Positions 51,640 through 63,976 are shown, counted from the first letter of the stretch. The stretch: DNA of 64,000 bases from Ignavibacteria bacterium (GCA_016709315.1 JADJMZ010000008.1:47686-111685), one strand, 5' to 3'. A program made the numbers and translations. The notes: generated by a model from the letters alone, not told the origin.

Positions 51640-54600
51640 CAGTGTGTTGTTTCGTTTATCCGCGCAATAATTTTTTTACTACGGATGTTTGATAAAATAA
51701 TTCGGTTACGAATTTGATTTTTCTGCTCCTGCAATTCTTTGAATGCTGAATTTATTATTTCTGCTATTGCTTTATCTCCTTTCACTTTCTCAATGCTTTC
51801 AAAGTCCACATATTTCAAAACATCAATTTCCTCTTCTTTCATGTGCTCTTCAAAGTAGAGTTCATATACCATCATGTTCAATACATCTTCAAACACAGAT
51901 GCAATGCTTTCATTGTTTGAATATGGATTAACAGGAGGTTTGCTTTCATCATTAAGAAAAATAAGATAATCTGCAAGTGTTTCAAATTTCTCCACACATT
52001 TTCGCATTTGATTTCTGGAATGGGAAGTTGCTCAACATAAATTTTGCTCCACTGATTTGCGCCTAACTCCTGTAGAGGAAGTTACTTTATCTAAATACCA
52101 TTCCATTGCTTTGAATTTAAAATCAATTAGGAATTTCAATTATCTCCTGAAAGAAAATATGCGGTGCTGTAACATAATGCATATCATCATAGGCGAATGC
52201 AGGTTTATCAGTAATTGAAAGCCAAATCAATTTCGGTTTTTCAAAAGATTTATGTAAGCACAATCACGAAGATTTGTCCAGTGGTCACCTTGGTCTGCTC
52301 TATCAACTAAAGTTTGCCAAGTTCCATCGTTGTTCTTTTTAGCAAGAGGAGAATTCTTGTCTTTGTATTGTAGCAAATGCTTGTAAATTACTTTGTAATC
52401 TTCTCAACATTTATTCTCGGAACTTCCTTCTGATTTTTGTTTTATTTTCTTTCAAGCCATTATGAGAAAAGATTACATATTGTTCGTGAAATTTATAAGC
52501 ATATTTTCTAATCTCTTCCTCTTAAAAGTGGTTTAATAATTTCTATGCTCTTCAGGTCTTTATCAATTACTTTCCTTTCTTTTCGCAGCATCAATAAAAA
52601 AAAGCGTCGTTGAAACCTGTGAGAAATCCACGATAAAAAGTCAATGTTCCAATCTTTCAATTGTTTTCCTTTGCAGCAATGCCATTTTTAATTTTCATAA
52701 TCCAGCTTGGTGAGAATAATCCAATCCATCTTCTGGAAGTTCATTCATCTTAATTGAATTGGCAGAAAAATATTCATTAATAAGTTCCAATTGAGAAATC
52801 CAGTTTTACAACAACTGCTTTCATAGCATTTTCAAATTTACCGTTCTTCGTTAAAATGATATTTGTTTCCACTGTTGCTGCCTGGAAAATCTTTTGTATC
52901 TTCAAAATTTATTAGTTTCAAGGATTCGTTTTCTCAGCAAAATATTTGCGTAAAAGTTCGCCAAACTTGGTTCTCATCCATGTGTTGGAAGTAATGTAGC
53001 AAAGCGTTCCGTTCGGTTTAAGAAGTTTGTTTCCTTGCTCATAGAACAAACAATAAATGTCGCCTGTCCGTGTAAAGGTTTCATAGTTAGCTTTTTGTAA
53101 TATATCTGCTTCGTCTGTTATCTTTTGAAGCTGTATATACGGTGGGTTGCCAATCATAATATCAAAACCTCCTTTATCAAAAACATCCTTAAAATATAAA
53201 TGCCAAAGGAAATAAGGTCTTTCATTATGCTTTTCAAATTCTATTAACTTTTTTCTAGCTTTTCCTTTTTGTTCAAGAAGTATTTTTCTTTTATCAATTT
53301 CTTTTAATTCTTTATTCTTTTTAATATTATCTTTATTTCTTTCCTTATATTCTTCCATTTGAATCTTTGTCAATTTTCCAATCTTCTGGTCAAGTATCTT
53401 TTCGTACTCAGCTATTTCAATTAAAGTCTGTTTTCATAATGCTCTAGTGAGGTATCAATGTAATCTAACACTATTTTGTCTATTGCATTATGAAGTAATT
53501 CTTTTTCCTTTTTATCCTCCTCATTGAAATATTTATTAAGTAAAGATTGAATATTTTTTTCTTTTTGTTATCAAATACATATTGAAGCTGGCCATTCGCA
53601 ACTGATTCTGAAAAGATCATTGTTTGTGCATCAACAACAGTTATTATTGGTTCATCAAATAAAAGACATTATTCAGGAGATTCCTTCAAAACTTTCTAAA
53701 GACTATTACCTTGCATGATTTTGTAATCAAGGTGAGGTAAAGGTTGGGGTTCAGTTTCATCCACTACCAAAGACAGCCAAAAGCTCAATCGTGCTATTTC
53801 AACAGCTCCAACCTCTCTATCAACTCCATAAATATTTTGTCGAATAATTTCCTTCTTTACAATAGCTGGATCAAACGATTCGTTTGTTTTTAAATATCCA
53901 TACAGCAACCTTCGGCATTCAAATATTTCTTTCAGCAATCTTTTTAAGGTATTCGATCAGACTTTCCTGACACATATAATGGACAATTTCCTTTGGAGTA
54001 TAAAATGCTCCTTTCTCACGGTTTTCTTCAAGCAGGTTTTCAAAAATATGTCCGAGCATTTCGGGATCAATTCCTACTTCATTATCATAAGGATCATTTT
54101 CATCAATAGTGAAATTGTATTGTTCAAAGAAGTCTAATAAATTCTCAAAATATTCAGCAGGAAAATCAAAATCATATTCAAATGAAATGTCTTTATCAAA
54201 CAAACCGCCATTCAGGTAAGGAATTTTTATACCTTGCCTTTGAAGCAGGAGCTTCATCATTTTTACGTTTTGTATTTAGTGTTTCAAAGAATAGAGTTTT
54301 TAAAATTGTACTGTTAACTTATTTTTGTTTTACTATTTACAAAAAGTGATTGTAAAAAACTTTACATCACCACCTTTCCATTCTTTGTTTTTTAACGGTA
54401 CGCCAAGCCAACCTTTCTTTTAGAATTTGAAGGAAAGCAATTCTCCCTAACAATTTCTTCCGAACAATCACGAATTGGTTTCTGCTTTTCCGCAGGGAAT
54501 AACTGACGAACGTCGGCTAAGATCTTATTTTATCAGCCGCCAGATACTTCCAGAATTTTTCGTAATGCTCTTTGTATGATTTAAAGAATTCTTTATTGAG

Positions 54601-55115
54601 TTTCTCCACACTGAATGCTTCAAACAAATCATTCAAGTAAACAGGTTTTCCTTTCAGTTTATCAAAACGATCTTGTGGCAGTTCTGCAACTTTCATCTTT
54701 CCAAAAAGATAAGTATAGCGTTTAGGTTCGGTTTCCTTTTTACCTTCTTCGGTTCTTATCCTTCGCTAACATAACTAAATCTCCACTTTTCATCCTGCAC
54801 AAACACAATCAGCGCAGCATCAACATCATATTTATAAACCTGCTCTGAGCGAACTTCTCAGTCCAACACGATTGCGTTCGATCCATATATGAGGCAATAA
54901 TTTGACTTCGTAAATTCCGACTTCTCTCTTTCATCCGCTGTCCTGAAATTTCCCAGCTCAACTGCGTATTCGGCTTTATTCCTGTCAACAGAAATCTGAA
55001 GAGGTTGCTGAAATACTTTTTTTAATCCAAAATATTCTTTCAGCACATCTATCCAAACTTCACGGTTGTATGCTGATTCAAGGATTGTGTTTTGCAAAAA
55101 TTTCTTATCCATCAC
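51639..55115 (-). pseudogene. Eco57I-type DNA methylase/restriction protein, class IIG-like (eight or more frame breaks)
   Basis: About 1,155 residues when joined. Start at 55115 (MMDKKFLQNTILESAYNREV); N-terminal part RNKAEYAVELGNFRTADERE. Middle: MLGHIFENLLEENREKGAFY and YTPKEIVHYMCQESLIEYL (53919-54260), IYGVDREVGAVEIARLSFWL, then motif IV IGNPPYIQLQ and YCLFYEQGNKLLKPNGTLCY (53373-52918), the N6-adenine methylase core. The TaqI-like specificity domain is in WYLDKVTSSTGVGANQWSKI and VEQLPIPEI near 52040-52100. The tail (51639-52007), VYELYFEEHMKEEEIDVLKY, is the usual C-terminus. It probably recognises and methylates DNA and may cleave it. Coupled by TGATG overlaps at both ends. Confidence 0.72.
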
Positions 55116-56141
55116 TCGTTTTCTTTTTTTGAAAGTTGTTCCACTAACTGATGCAGCTTCTCTGCTAATACTTTTTTACTTATCAGCTTTGTTTCATAGT
55201 CTGCGATCATAGCAGGTGAAGTGTTTCTCGCCATTGCATATTCTACTACTTCAGTATCTTTTCCTTTACAAAGTAATACACCAATGCTCAGATTTTCATT
55301 CGGACGTTTTACATCCCGGTCAAGAGCTTCGAGATAAAAATTCAGCTTGCCTAGAAACTCCGGCTTAAATTCCTCAATCTTTAATTCAAATAATACAAGG
55401 CATTGCAGATCCCTGTGGTAAAAAAGCAGATCAGTATAAAAATCTTTTTGCCAACCTGCAGACGAAACTGATTGCCCATGTATGCGAACCCTTTCCTATT
55501 TCAATAATGAACTTTTGCAGATTTTTAATGAGTGCTTTTTCAAGGTCGTTTTCAGAGTGTATTTCAGGGAGATCAAGAAATTCGAAGATGTAAGGGTCTT
55601 TGAAAATGCCTGTTGCAGTAATTGTCATCAGCATGACACAAATTTGTTTCCCACTATAGTTCTTTCAAAAACAGTAGAATTTAATTGTCTTTCGAGTTCT
55701 TTTTACAGTTAATTTTTCTTTTATAGTTGACAGAATATAAAGCTTTGTGCTTTTGGATTTTGATTCTTTCAATTGTACCGGCAGTGACGACACTTTTGCA
55801 GAATCTTCGATTGAGTTAAAATATGTTTCTAATTGTGTCGCTAATGGCAACACAAATTCAGAATTGGAATAAGTCTCATAAAACTGTTTCATTCGGTAAA
55901 GCCCTCTACGGTTAAATCCGGATAAGTTTGGCAATTTTGAATTAATGTATTTTGCCAGTTCATCAACTGTTCCTTCACCCCATACGCCGTCAGCAACTTT
56001 CAAAGAAACGATCTTTCCAACATTAAAATAAAGCAAAACAAGTTCAATATTTACTTTGCTAAAAGCGCGGCTCCGGGCTTCTTCAATGAGTTTTATAATA
56101 TTCTCAAATTCAGATTCATTTTCTTTCTTTAATCTGCTCAT
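55115..56141 (-). CDS. DUF1016/YhcG-family PD-(D/E)XK nuclease (three or so frameshifts)
   Basis: Start ATG 56141 (MSRLKKENESEFENIIKLIE). The N-terminal helical domain carries LVLLYFNVGKIVSLKVADGVWG and FNRRGLYRMKQFYETYSNSE, typical of DUF1016. In the next frames, LEKALIKNLQKFIIEIGKG, TDLLFYHRDLQCLVLFELK and FKPEFLGKLNFYLEALDRDV form the PDDEXK nuclease domain (D...ExK), followed by SIGVLLCKGKDTEVVEYAMA and the C-terminal VLAEKLHQLVEQL. About 340 residues. The stop overlaps the methylase start (TGATG), and the gene starts 4 nt after the helicase stop. It is probably the nuclease effector of the system. Confidence 0.75.
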
Positions 56142-56145
56142 TAAC

Positions 56146-59100
56146 TCAATCAATAAAAGTTTCAGACAATACTATTTCAGGTGAAATATTTGTGTCAATA
56201 ACTTGTTGTGTGATTTCAATTTCTGAGTCTTCACTATCAAAAGCGTCATATTTTTTGCAATAATAATTAAGAGATTATCTATTTGTCCATAAGTGGTTTG
56301 TTTTTTATCTAACTTCTGTCGTAATTTTCTTATTTCGTTTGGCAACTGTGTGAAAGTTCCTTTGTCAACCATTGCAGAAAGAGATTCACAAACGGATTTT
56401 GTATCGCTGCGTTTTGTAAGCCCTTTTATATCACGAAGAAATTTCTTTGCCTGTGCTGAAATTGCATCGGCTTTATCAGTTGTAGTAACAGTTTCTGTAA
56501 CTGCCCCAGAAAATCTTCATCGAATGTTTTCAAAGCCGCCTGAACGTGAATATAATGATGATCAGGCAAATCATAGTTTAGCTCGGTTGATTTGGCTTCA
56601 AAAATATCCGCTGCTTCTAAAAAAGCGGATATACTTTGACATCTTCCTTTTATTTGATAGAATTCCATTTTATATGGAGATTTAAGAAAAACAACAGTTC
56701 GGATTTTTTTCTCTTCTGCTTTAGAGATCAGGTGAGAGCTTTCTTGCTGTTCGTGCTTTTAAAGGAAATGCCTTAATACGTTTAAATTCTTTTGGGTTTG
56801 CATCTTTAAACTCACGTATAAAGCGCAAATATAAAAGTCGTTTGTCTTCATCGTCCGGTAAACCTTCTTTGAACAGTTCAAATTCTTCAAGCAATTCCTC
56901 GTGAGTATAAATTTTCGCATCTTCTCCAAATGCAGTATGAAAACCCTGCAATTTTACCAAAGCATTATTGTATAGTTTTATTTCTTCATCGCCTTGCTGA
57001 GAAGGATAAAATTAAAGTTGTGAATTACATCAGCTGTGCTTCCTATTCGATTTAATCTTCCTATTCTTTGCATAAGACCTGATAGCATTCAAGGAGTATC
57101 ATAGTTTACCACTACATTTGCTCTGTGAAGATTTACTCCTTCTGCCAGAACATCTGTTGTTACAATTATATTGTAATCATCTTTATGCTGATCAATATAA
57201 TTTGCATCAAAGTTTTCCTGAATGATTTCAAATAGTTTTTTCCTGTTATCGGAAGAAACATTAAGTATTTTCGTATTTAAATGAGCTTCTATTTCATTTT
57301 TGTAAGATAATCAGCTGTATCTTTGCTTTCCGGTAAATAAGACTAATTTCCCTGAGGGATTAATAGCTGTATTAAGTAATTCATTTTTAAGAATTTTGAA
57401 AAAAGCTTCTAACTTAGGATCTTGTTTAATATTTGCCCACTCATTTATTAGTTCCTGTAAAAAGCATATGATCCTTTTTCAAACCTTCTATAAAATCTCC
57501 GTCAAAATCCTCAGCAGTGAAAATATTGTTTTTGCTTCCCGGATTCTCTTCATTTAATCCTCTGATCAATTCTTCAATATCTTCAATGCTTGAACCTTTT
57601 TTCCATAAGGTCGTTTACTTTTAAGTCCGGGGCAATAGCACTTTGTTTTCTCAAACATTTCAATCATTCTCTTAAGTAGCTTTTGTTAGATTATTCAGGA
57701 TATTTTTGAATGCAGTGAAACTGCTTTCCAGTCTTTTAATCATCATTGTTTTCATTATTCCTGCAAGAGATTTTGAAACAAGTATTGCCTGATCATAATA
57801 CTGATCTCTTAATTCAGGTTTCAAAAATCTGATTGCCTGATATCGCAGATAATTAATTTTATCTTTATCGGTTAAATAAAAAACCGGTGATAAAATAACT
57901 TGCTTAATTTGCATCCATCTCATACATTTTAGCTTTTGGCGCTGCCAGATCAGGAAATTCAATTCCTGTGCTTTCATGTCTTCTTTATACTTGGGATAGT
58001 TATCTAAATCTCTTCGTGTTCTTCGGACAGTGATCTGAGAAATTATTTTTTCACGTATGATTGAATACAATTCTCTTATTCGCTCAATGCTAGGATCATC
58101 TTCCTGAATAATTTCACTATATTCACGAATTATTGGACCGAAAAAACTTTGCAGATTGGTAACCGGTAAAGTGCTTCGTCTTGCATCCTGAAAAAGCTGC
58201 AGCTGATAATACAGATCCTGTGGTCTGTTATTAAGCGGTGTTGCGGAAATTAAAATTACTTTCTTCTTTGTTCCTGAAACTAATCCATCTCCATTTCTCT
58301 GAGCTTTACATATCCGCTGTAAAAATCCGAATGCCTGCGATGTGTGATTGCGGTACCGATGAGCTTCATCTACTAATATTAAATCATAATCTTCTTTTGC
58401 CCAGTAATTCAGATCCTTGTTTTCTGCAATCTTTTCTAATCTCCATTAGTTATAAATTTAGCATGACGGTCAATACCAAATAAGCGAAAATGTAGTTTTC
58501 CAGTTCTTCTCTAATGCGGGAGGATAAACTACAAGTATTTTAGTATTCAGAGACCCGTTTGCTATTAAAAATCTTTTGCGATCATAGCAGCAACAACTGT
58601 TTTTCCTAATCCTACTACATCAGCTAAGAAAAATCCATTATGTTCTATTAGCATTTGGAAACCTTCATTCACAGCATCAACCTGATAAGAAAGCTTTTTG
58701 TAAGTCTTGGGTAAATCACCAACTGTGTCCGGATCATAGTCAATGTTTTTGCCGAAATATTCTATAAGAAATTTGAGATATAGTTCATAAGGTGTAAAAG
58801 ATTGTCCTATGTGTGTTTTCTGTTTGAACGCCTGAATATCAGCAGGTAAAATAGAAGTAGATTCTTTCCATAAATTTTCAAATTCATTTTTAGTAAATTC
58901 AACTTCATCAAAATCTTTCAAAGCTATATTCATTTCATAGTTTGGTGATTTTTTAACACCCAAATAGCTTCGGTGAGATTCGAGGATCCCATAATTACCC
59001 AGCCGTCTGAATGTTCTGAATGAAGTTCCGGAAGAAATAAATAAAACTTTGCATGAATAGCTTTTGAGTTGTGAGCTCTTACTTCAATTCTTCCATCAAT

Positions 59101-59449
59101 CAGATCATTTACAAAATTCAGAATACCGGTTTCAACTTCGTTGGAATACTTTGCTTCCTTAATATCCTGTATAAACCATTTCAAAATTCTTCTTTGGTTT
59201 TTCTTCATCACCAAAATACATAAGACCTTTTCGTTGTGCATCGGCAAACATTTGATCTACATTTATACCAACTAAAATTTTTATGTTTTTTATATCTTTC
59301 AGATAAGGCTGCAAAGCGAAGTAGCCGGAGGATCGGAAATAACCGACAACAGCATGAAAAGCATGAAGATTTTTCATGTGTTCAATAATACCGGTAAACT
59401 TGTCAAACAAGCTTCTTTCTTTAGAGTTTGTAAAGAATTTTGTTGACAT
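56146..59449 (-). pseudogene. PLD-domain plus SNF2-type helicase (about ten frame breaks)
   Basis: Start ATG 59449. The N-terminal third is a phospholipase-D-like nuclease domain: FHAVVGYFRSSGYFALQPYL, KNIKILVGINVDQMF, VRAHNSKAIHAKFYLFLP, which is the HxK motif, and MGSSNLTEAI. Near 58600, KKLSYQVDAVNEGFQMLIEH and GFFLADVVGLGKTVVAAMIA give SNF2 motif I. Further frames carry QRNGDGLVSGTKKKVILISA-type motif III sequence, ADEIDSTDRISRIDLKV-like C-terminal helicase segments and VRTLLIRRTRRDLDNYPKY-like sequence (58070-57672). The tail ends LSETFID*. About 1,100 residues. It would translocate on DNA and probably feed the nuclease and methylase genes that follow. Confidence 0.7.
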
Positions 59450-59664
59450 TATTATAAATTAATTGAAATAATTTTTATTTTTGATTAGGACTTGTTGTAG
59501 CATGTGAACGGCAAATTGTTTTATTCCTTCTTTTGAATAACAATTGTAAATAATTTCTTTAATTATTTATTTAAATTAAATGTAAAAGATGAAGTATTTT
59601 TATACAGCTCTAAAATAATCGATAATAATTTATGTAACTGAAGTTACAGGAATATAAGTTAACA

Positions 59665-59835
59665 ATTCAAGACCACCCCAAGCCCCTCCTTACAGGAGTG
59701 TCTCAAGGAAACCTTTTTCACCTTGCTAAGCCTAGCTTATGAAGCCAAAACTCGACATTCCCAAGCTGAGGCTTGGGAATGAGAGTTTTTAGACAGACTC
59801 ACCAAGGATGAGGGCTTGCCTCGCGGAAAGCAGGC
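59665..59835. repeat. Fold-back intergenic element
   Basis: GACCACCCCAAGCCCCTCCT at the left, the palindrome TTCCCAAGCTGAGGCTTGGGAA in the middle and CACCAAGGATGAGGGCTTGC at the right pair in part, with CAAAACTCG and ATGAGAGTTTT between. The family resembles that at 36909-37087. The rest of 59450-60047 is AT-rich without a gene. Confidence 0.45.
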
Positions 59836-60047
59836 AGGAGAGGTCGATAACTAAACTTACTTTTAAAATAACTTAATACTTTACTGATTTTTAAAAATTA
59901 AAATCGTGAAAAAATAGTCTTTTTGCGTATCTTCAGTTATGGAATAAATTATTTTATATGTGCTTCTTAAAGTGTTTTTGATATGATATTTCTCATCAAG
60001 CTAAACTTTGTCATATCTAAGTCAAATCTCTTATTAGCTCAATCATC

Positions 60048-60875
60048 TTATGAATTTTTCATCTCGTCAAACTTCTTTATCGGAATAGATATTCTGCTTC
60101 TTTCTTCAAGCGAAGAAATATCTGCATTTAGATCATTTTCAACAAACTCAATCCATTTATTAACAGCTTCAGGTTTAGTCGAAGATATTTCCTGTATTTT
60201 TTGCGGCCTGGAAATAATGATTTCTCTTCCACCGCTTCTGCTTATCAATGCAACTTTATTATTTGATAATTTGGAATATACTTTTAAAGAAAACCCTTCA
60301 TCCTTAACTGTATCTATTACTATTTCACCCGGATATATTTTAGATATATCATCTGAAATTAAATCTGACAGTGATTCAAGAATAATTTTAAAAATGAATG
60401 TTCCGAAACTTTTTCGCTTATATTTGTCCTTATATTTGATTCAAAACCATAGATATATGTTTCAATAAGCTTGACCAAATATGTTATTGATAATCTTTGC
60501 TGCTGGTTTAAGTAAGCTGTATCAAATACCTTCAGATAATCTTTTATTTCTTCAAGGGAAAGATTTGCATTATGACCGGGTAAACCGCAGATTGCAAAGC
60601 CATTTTCATATAAAGAAGAATAAGCATGAATCTGGGATGTATTTTCAGATCCCAATTCAACTTCAATGCATCAATTATTTTATTATCATTTTTATTATCA
60701 GATCAGGTCTGTTTCCGCCTGAATTCATTACAGGGTAAATTACTGAGGATTTATCAATGTTAAGTTTCCGGCAAAACCAGGATTTGAACTCATCAATCAT
60801 TAATAAATGAAAAATAGTAAGATTCACTCTGTTCTCTGGCTTGGAAATATCTTCTCTTACGAATATATAATCCAT
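60048..60875 (-). CDS. Hypothetical protein, possible PD-(D/E)XK-like core (two frameshifts)
   Basis: Start ATG 60875 (MDYIFVREDISKPENRVNLT). The segment SSVIYPVMNSGGNRPDLIIK, in frames joined near 60690, has a PD followed by a hydrophobic strand as in PD-(D/E)XK nucleases, but the second motif reads DALKVEL rather than ExK, so this is only a hint. Later LYENGFAICGLPGHNANLSL, ITYLVKLIETYIYGFES and VISRSGGREIIISRPQKIQE complete about 275 residues. No signal peptide. It lies next to the defence island on the same strand but 600 bp away. Confidence 0.5.
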
Positions 60876-61416
60876 TATTTGATTCCTTTATATTTTAGAA
60901 AAATTAGAAAAATCCCCGGCAGGCACCCTCCACATCCGCCTTCCTTAATTTATTGTTTACTGCAAAATACAGTAAATATCCTTTTCAATAAAGAACTTTT
61001 TCCAATGTTAAATTATAATTGGTAAATGTTTCCACGAAAAATAACTTAAAGATTACAATAAAGTATGACCTATGTCATATTTTATCTGAATATTTTGTGA
61101 GTCACTATATCGTTGTTCATTATCGCGTTTTGCGTAAATTCTTTACGTGAATTTATCATTAAAATAAAATTATTATCCGATATCCTGATTCCAATTATGT
61201 ATCATATTGTAAATAATTTATAGTAACACATTATTACTGATCGTTTTCAAAGTGTAGAGACGCCCAATTTGGGCGTCTCTACCATAAACATCAGCGTTGG
61301 ACATCTGCATCGAACACCCAATTCATTTTAAAATATTAATTTCAATAATTAAATCCTGTGAAACATAAAACATTCTGAATCGGTATTTATAAATAGATTA
61401 TAAATTAAATTTTATC
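60876..61416. other. Intergenic region with one inverted repeat
   Basis: About 540 bp. The only structure is GTAGAGACGCCCAA and its exact complement TTGGGCGTCTCTAC at 61254-61282, a dispersed palindrome. No gene and no operator were seen. Confidence 0.55.
61254..61282. repeat. Perfect inverted repeat GTAGAGACGCCCAA
   Basis: Two 14-bp arms are separated by a single base (T), forming a long hairpin. The sequence type (gtagagacgc...gcgtctctac) is common as an intergenic repeat in bacteria of this group. It has no neighbour within 100 bp on either side. Confidence 0.7.
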
Positions 61417-62153
61417 ATGAACAGAGAAGAATTACTTTCGGAAATTTTAAAGGAACTTAAATCTTACCCGCAGGTAAACCTTATTGCGGAAGGCGGCGCT
61501 AAGGCGTTTAACCGTTATGATGAATTGTCTGATATTGATCTGATGGTGGATGCTGAGACGGAACTATTGAAGAGACGGTGAATGTTTGAAATTTTATGAA
61601 TGAGATTGCGGGTATCAGTTTGGTGTACATCGTTACAGAAAAGAAAGATCATCAGCATAAGTTCTATAAACTAAAAGGCACAGATAAATTTTCAATTGTT
61701 GATCTTTTTATTGTAGAAAGATCAAACCCTGTCAAGGAACTTGAAAAGCATATTCACGGAAACTTTGTAGTTCACTATGACAGATACGGTTACATGAATG
61801 AACAGAAATTCGATAAGGAATTGTTTCAGGAAAAAATAAATGCATTCGATTTAAAATCAAAAAATGTATTCGGTTTCTTTCAGTATCAGATCGAGAAAGA
61901 GTTAATAAGAGGACGCTATATAGATGCGCTTGCATATTATTTTGATCTTACTTTAAAGCCGCTTATAAGATCATTAAGGATCAAATACAATCCGGTTCAT
62001 TATAATTTTGAATTTAGATATTTGTATGACGAATTTCCCGTGAACATCGTTAAGGAAATTGAAGCCCTCCTGAGTATCAGAGATATTGATGATCTGAAGA
62101 AAAAGCATAAGATGGCGATTGATATTTATAACAGAGAGTTCGGTGAAAACTGA
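61417..62153 (+). CDS. Nucleotidyltransferase-fold protein (one frameshift)
   Basis: The start at 61417 gives MNREELLSEILKELKSYPQV, then LIAEGGAKAFNRYDELSDID and LMVD: the nucleotidyltransferase motif G-G-x(10)-D-x-D. After a frame break near 61575 the second frame continues from 61596 with MNEIAGISLVYIVTEKKDHQ, VDLFIVERSNPVKELEKHIH, and a helical C-terminal part (GFFQYQIEKELIRGRYIDAL, ALLSIRDIDDLKKKHKMAID). About 245 residues. This is the architecture of antibiotic-type or MNT-like nucleotidyltransferases; substrate unknown. No toxin-antitoxin partner is visible. Confidence 0.72.
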
Positions 62154-62531
62154 CTGTGATATACTCTTTCTGGTTTTACATTTATTCTGCAAAGTTGAAT
62201 TTATGCTTTTCTGCTATATTCCTGATTTGAATTTTCAGATCATGTTAACGCTACGGGTAGTCTGATAAAATTAATTTATCCCAATTTATGCGATTTTGAA
62301 TTTCCTGAATGCACCCTCACAGGAGGTACATAAATATATTTACAATTCCCTGATGAATCTTCAGGCATTTTATCAGGGATTAAGGGAATATCTCTAAATT
62401 ACTTCTATAGAATCTTTAAATTTTTTTAACTTTATCGTGAGTAAGAATAGATCTTTGATTAACCCGGCTAAATATTTTAAACATTTTTCTTTAGTTTTAC
62501 TCATCTTTATAGATTATATGGAAATTCTGAT
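62154..62531. other. Intergenic region before the IS element
   Basis: 378 bp, AT-rich. TCCCTGAT and ATCAGGGA at about 62347-62381 pair across a 20-nt loop, which could terminate the upstream gene. No ORF is supported. The last bases are the left target flank of the IS element. Confidence 0.45.
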
Positions 62532-62555
62532 GAGACTGTAAATTTTTTTCTGAGT
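62532..62555 (+). repeat. IS256 left inverted repeat
   Basis: GAGACTGTAAATTTTTTTCT matches the inverted right end GAGTCTGTAAATTTTTTTGT in 18 of 20 positions. Confidence 0.75.
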
Positions 62556-62621
62556 TAGGGGAATATAACATTTTGTGTATATGATAAATAAAGAAAGAAA
62601 TGAAGATAAAATCATATTGTC

Positions 62622-62641
62622 CGTTCCCCTAGGGGAACGGC
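62622..62641. promoter_or_regulatory. Palindrome in the IS256 leader
   Basis: CCGTTCCCCTAGGGGAACGG is a perfect 20-bp palindrome (10-bp arms, no loop) about 90 bp before the transposase start. In an mRNA it would form a stable hairpin. It may limit read-through into the transposase or act as a binding site; this is inference. Confidence 0.5.
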
Positions 62642-62734
62642 GAAAAAAGGCTAAAAACAGAAAAATTTTTTCTGTTTAAATTTATTTCATTTCATAATAC
62701 ATTTATTAATCAAACACATAAGGAGAAATTCCAA

Positions 62735-63964
62735 ATGGAACTCACCGAAGAAATGATACAACAGTTAAAAGCTGATTTATCAAAAGCCCGTACATACTCT
62801 GATCTGATGGGCTCAGACGGAGCGATTAAGAAAATACTGAAGAATGCACTGGAGGGAATGCTTGATGCAGAGCTTACTGAGCACCTGGGATATGAAAAGT
62901 ATTCGCCATCAGGAAAGAACAGCGGAAACAGCCGTAACGGAAAAACAAAGAAGACATTAAGAAACGACAATGGAGAGATAGAGATAACTGTTCCCCGGGA
63001 CCGTAACAGTGACTTTGATCCGATAATAGTAAAGAAATATGAGCGGACAATCGGACCAATCGAGGATAAGATAATCTCAATGTATGCCAAGGGAATGACA
63101 ACCAGAGATATACAATCTCATGTAGAAGAACTCTATGGCCTGGATATGAGCCCGATGCTGATATCAGACATTACAAATAAAATCGTTGAAATGGCAATCC
63201 AATGGCAAAGCAGAATACTTGAGCCGATATATGCGATCGTATTTTTTGATGCAATATTCTATAAGGTCAGAGAAGAAGGAAAGATAAAATCCAAAGCAGC
63301 TTATACCTGCCTTGGAATAGACATAGAAGGAAAAAAAGATTTGCTTGGATTATGGATAGCTGAAACAGAAGGCGCAAACTTCTGGCATGGTGTAATAACA
63401 GAATTAAGAAACAGAGGAGTTCAGGATATACTGATTTCCTGTGTTGACGGACTCAAAGGTTTTCCTGAAGCAATAAACAGTGTATTTCCTGAGACAGAAG
63501 TCCAGCAATGCGTTATACACCTGATCAGAAACACTCTTAAGTATATAGCATATAAAGACAGCAAAGAATTCATGACAGATCTGAAAAAAGTTTATAAAGC
63601 TCCGACTGAGGAATCGGCTTTACAGGAACTTGAAATGGTTGAAGAAAAATGGGGAAAGAAATATCCGCTGGCATTAAAATCCTGGCGCAACAACTGGGCT
63701 AACATATCTGTCTTTTTCAAGTATCCTGAAGAAATCAGAAAAACTATTTATACCACTAACATTGTCGAAAACGTTCACCGGCAATTTAGAAAAGTTACTA
63801 AAAACAGATCTGTTTTTCCAAATGATGATTCATTAAAAAAAATGCTTTACCTGGCTTACAGAGATCTGCATAAAAAATGGACTGTCCCTGTCAGAGACTG
63901 GACTTTTTCTTTATCTCAGTTTGCTATTATTTTCGAAGAAAGATTGAGTAAATATTTAATTTAA
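62735..63964 (+). CDS. IS256-family transposase
   Basis: 409 residues and intact, with AAGGAG 9 nt before the ATG. The N-terminal region has the IS256 pattern LNALEGMLDAELTEHLGYEK-like sequence and RNGKTKKTLRNDNGEIEITV. The DDE core is IYAIVFFDAIFYKVREEG (first Asp), ILISCVDGLKGFPEAI (second Asp) with CVIHLIRNT, and TNIVENVHRQFRK (Glu). It cuts and pastes or copies the element through its inverted repeats. The full-length frame, unlike many neighbours, fits a recent insertion. Confidence 0.95.
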   Translation: MELTEEMIQQLKADLSKARTYSDLMGSDGAIKKILKNALEGMLDAELTEHLGYEKYSPSGKNSGNSRNGKTKKTLRNDNGEIEITVPRDRNSDFDPIIVKKYERTIGPIEDKIISMYAKGMTTRDIQSHVEELYGLDMSPMLISDITNKIVEMAIQWQSRILEPIYAIVFFDAIFYKVREEGKIKSKAAYTCLGIDIEGKKDLLGLWIAETEGANFWHGVITELRNRGVQDILISCVDGLKGFPEAINSVFPETEVQQCVIHLIRNTLKYIAYKDSKEFMTDLKKVYKAPTEESALQELEMVEEKWGKKYPLALKSWRNNWANISVFFKYPEEIRKTIYTTNIVENVHRQFRKVTKNRSVFPNDDSLKKMLYLAYRDLHKKWTVPVRDWTFSLSQFAIIFEERLSKYLI

Positions 63965-63976
63965 AAAAAGTTCATT

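Noticed and set aside
60048..60875. A confident PD-(D/E)XK nuclease
   Set aside because: A PD followed by a strand is present but the ExK motif is not; the call is left as hypothetical.
61254..61282. A regulatory riboswitch or terminator at the GTAGAGACGC hairpin
   Set aside because: It is over 100 bp from any gene end and has no T-tract; the same sequence type is a common dispersed repeat.
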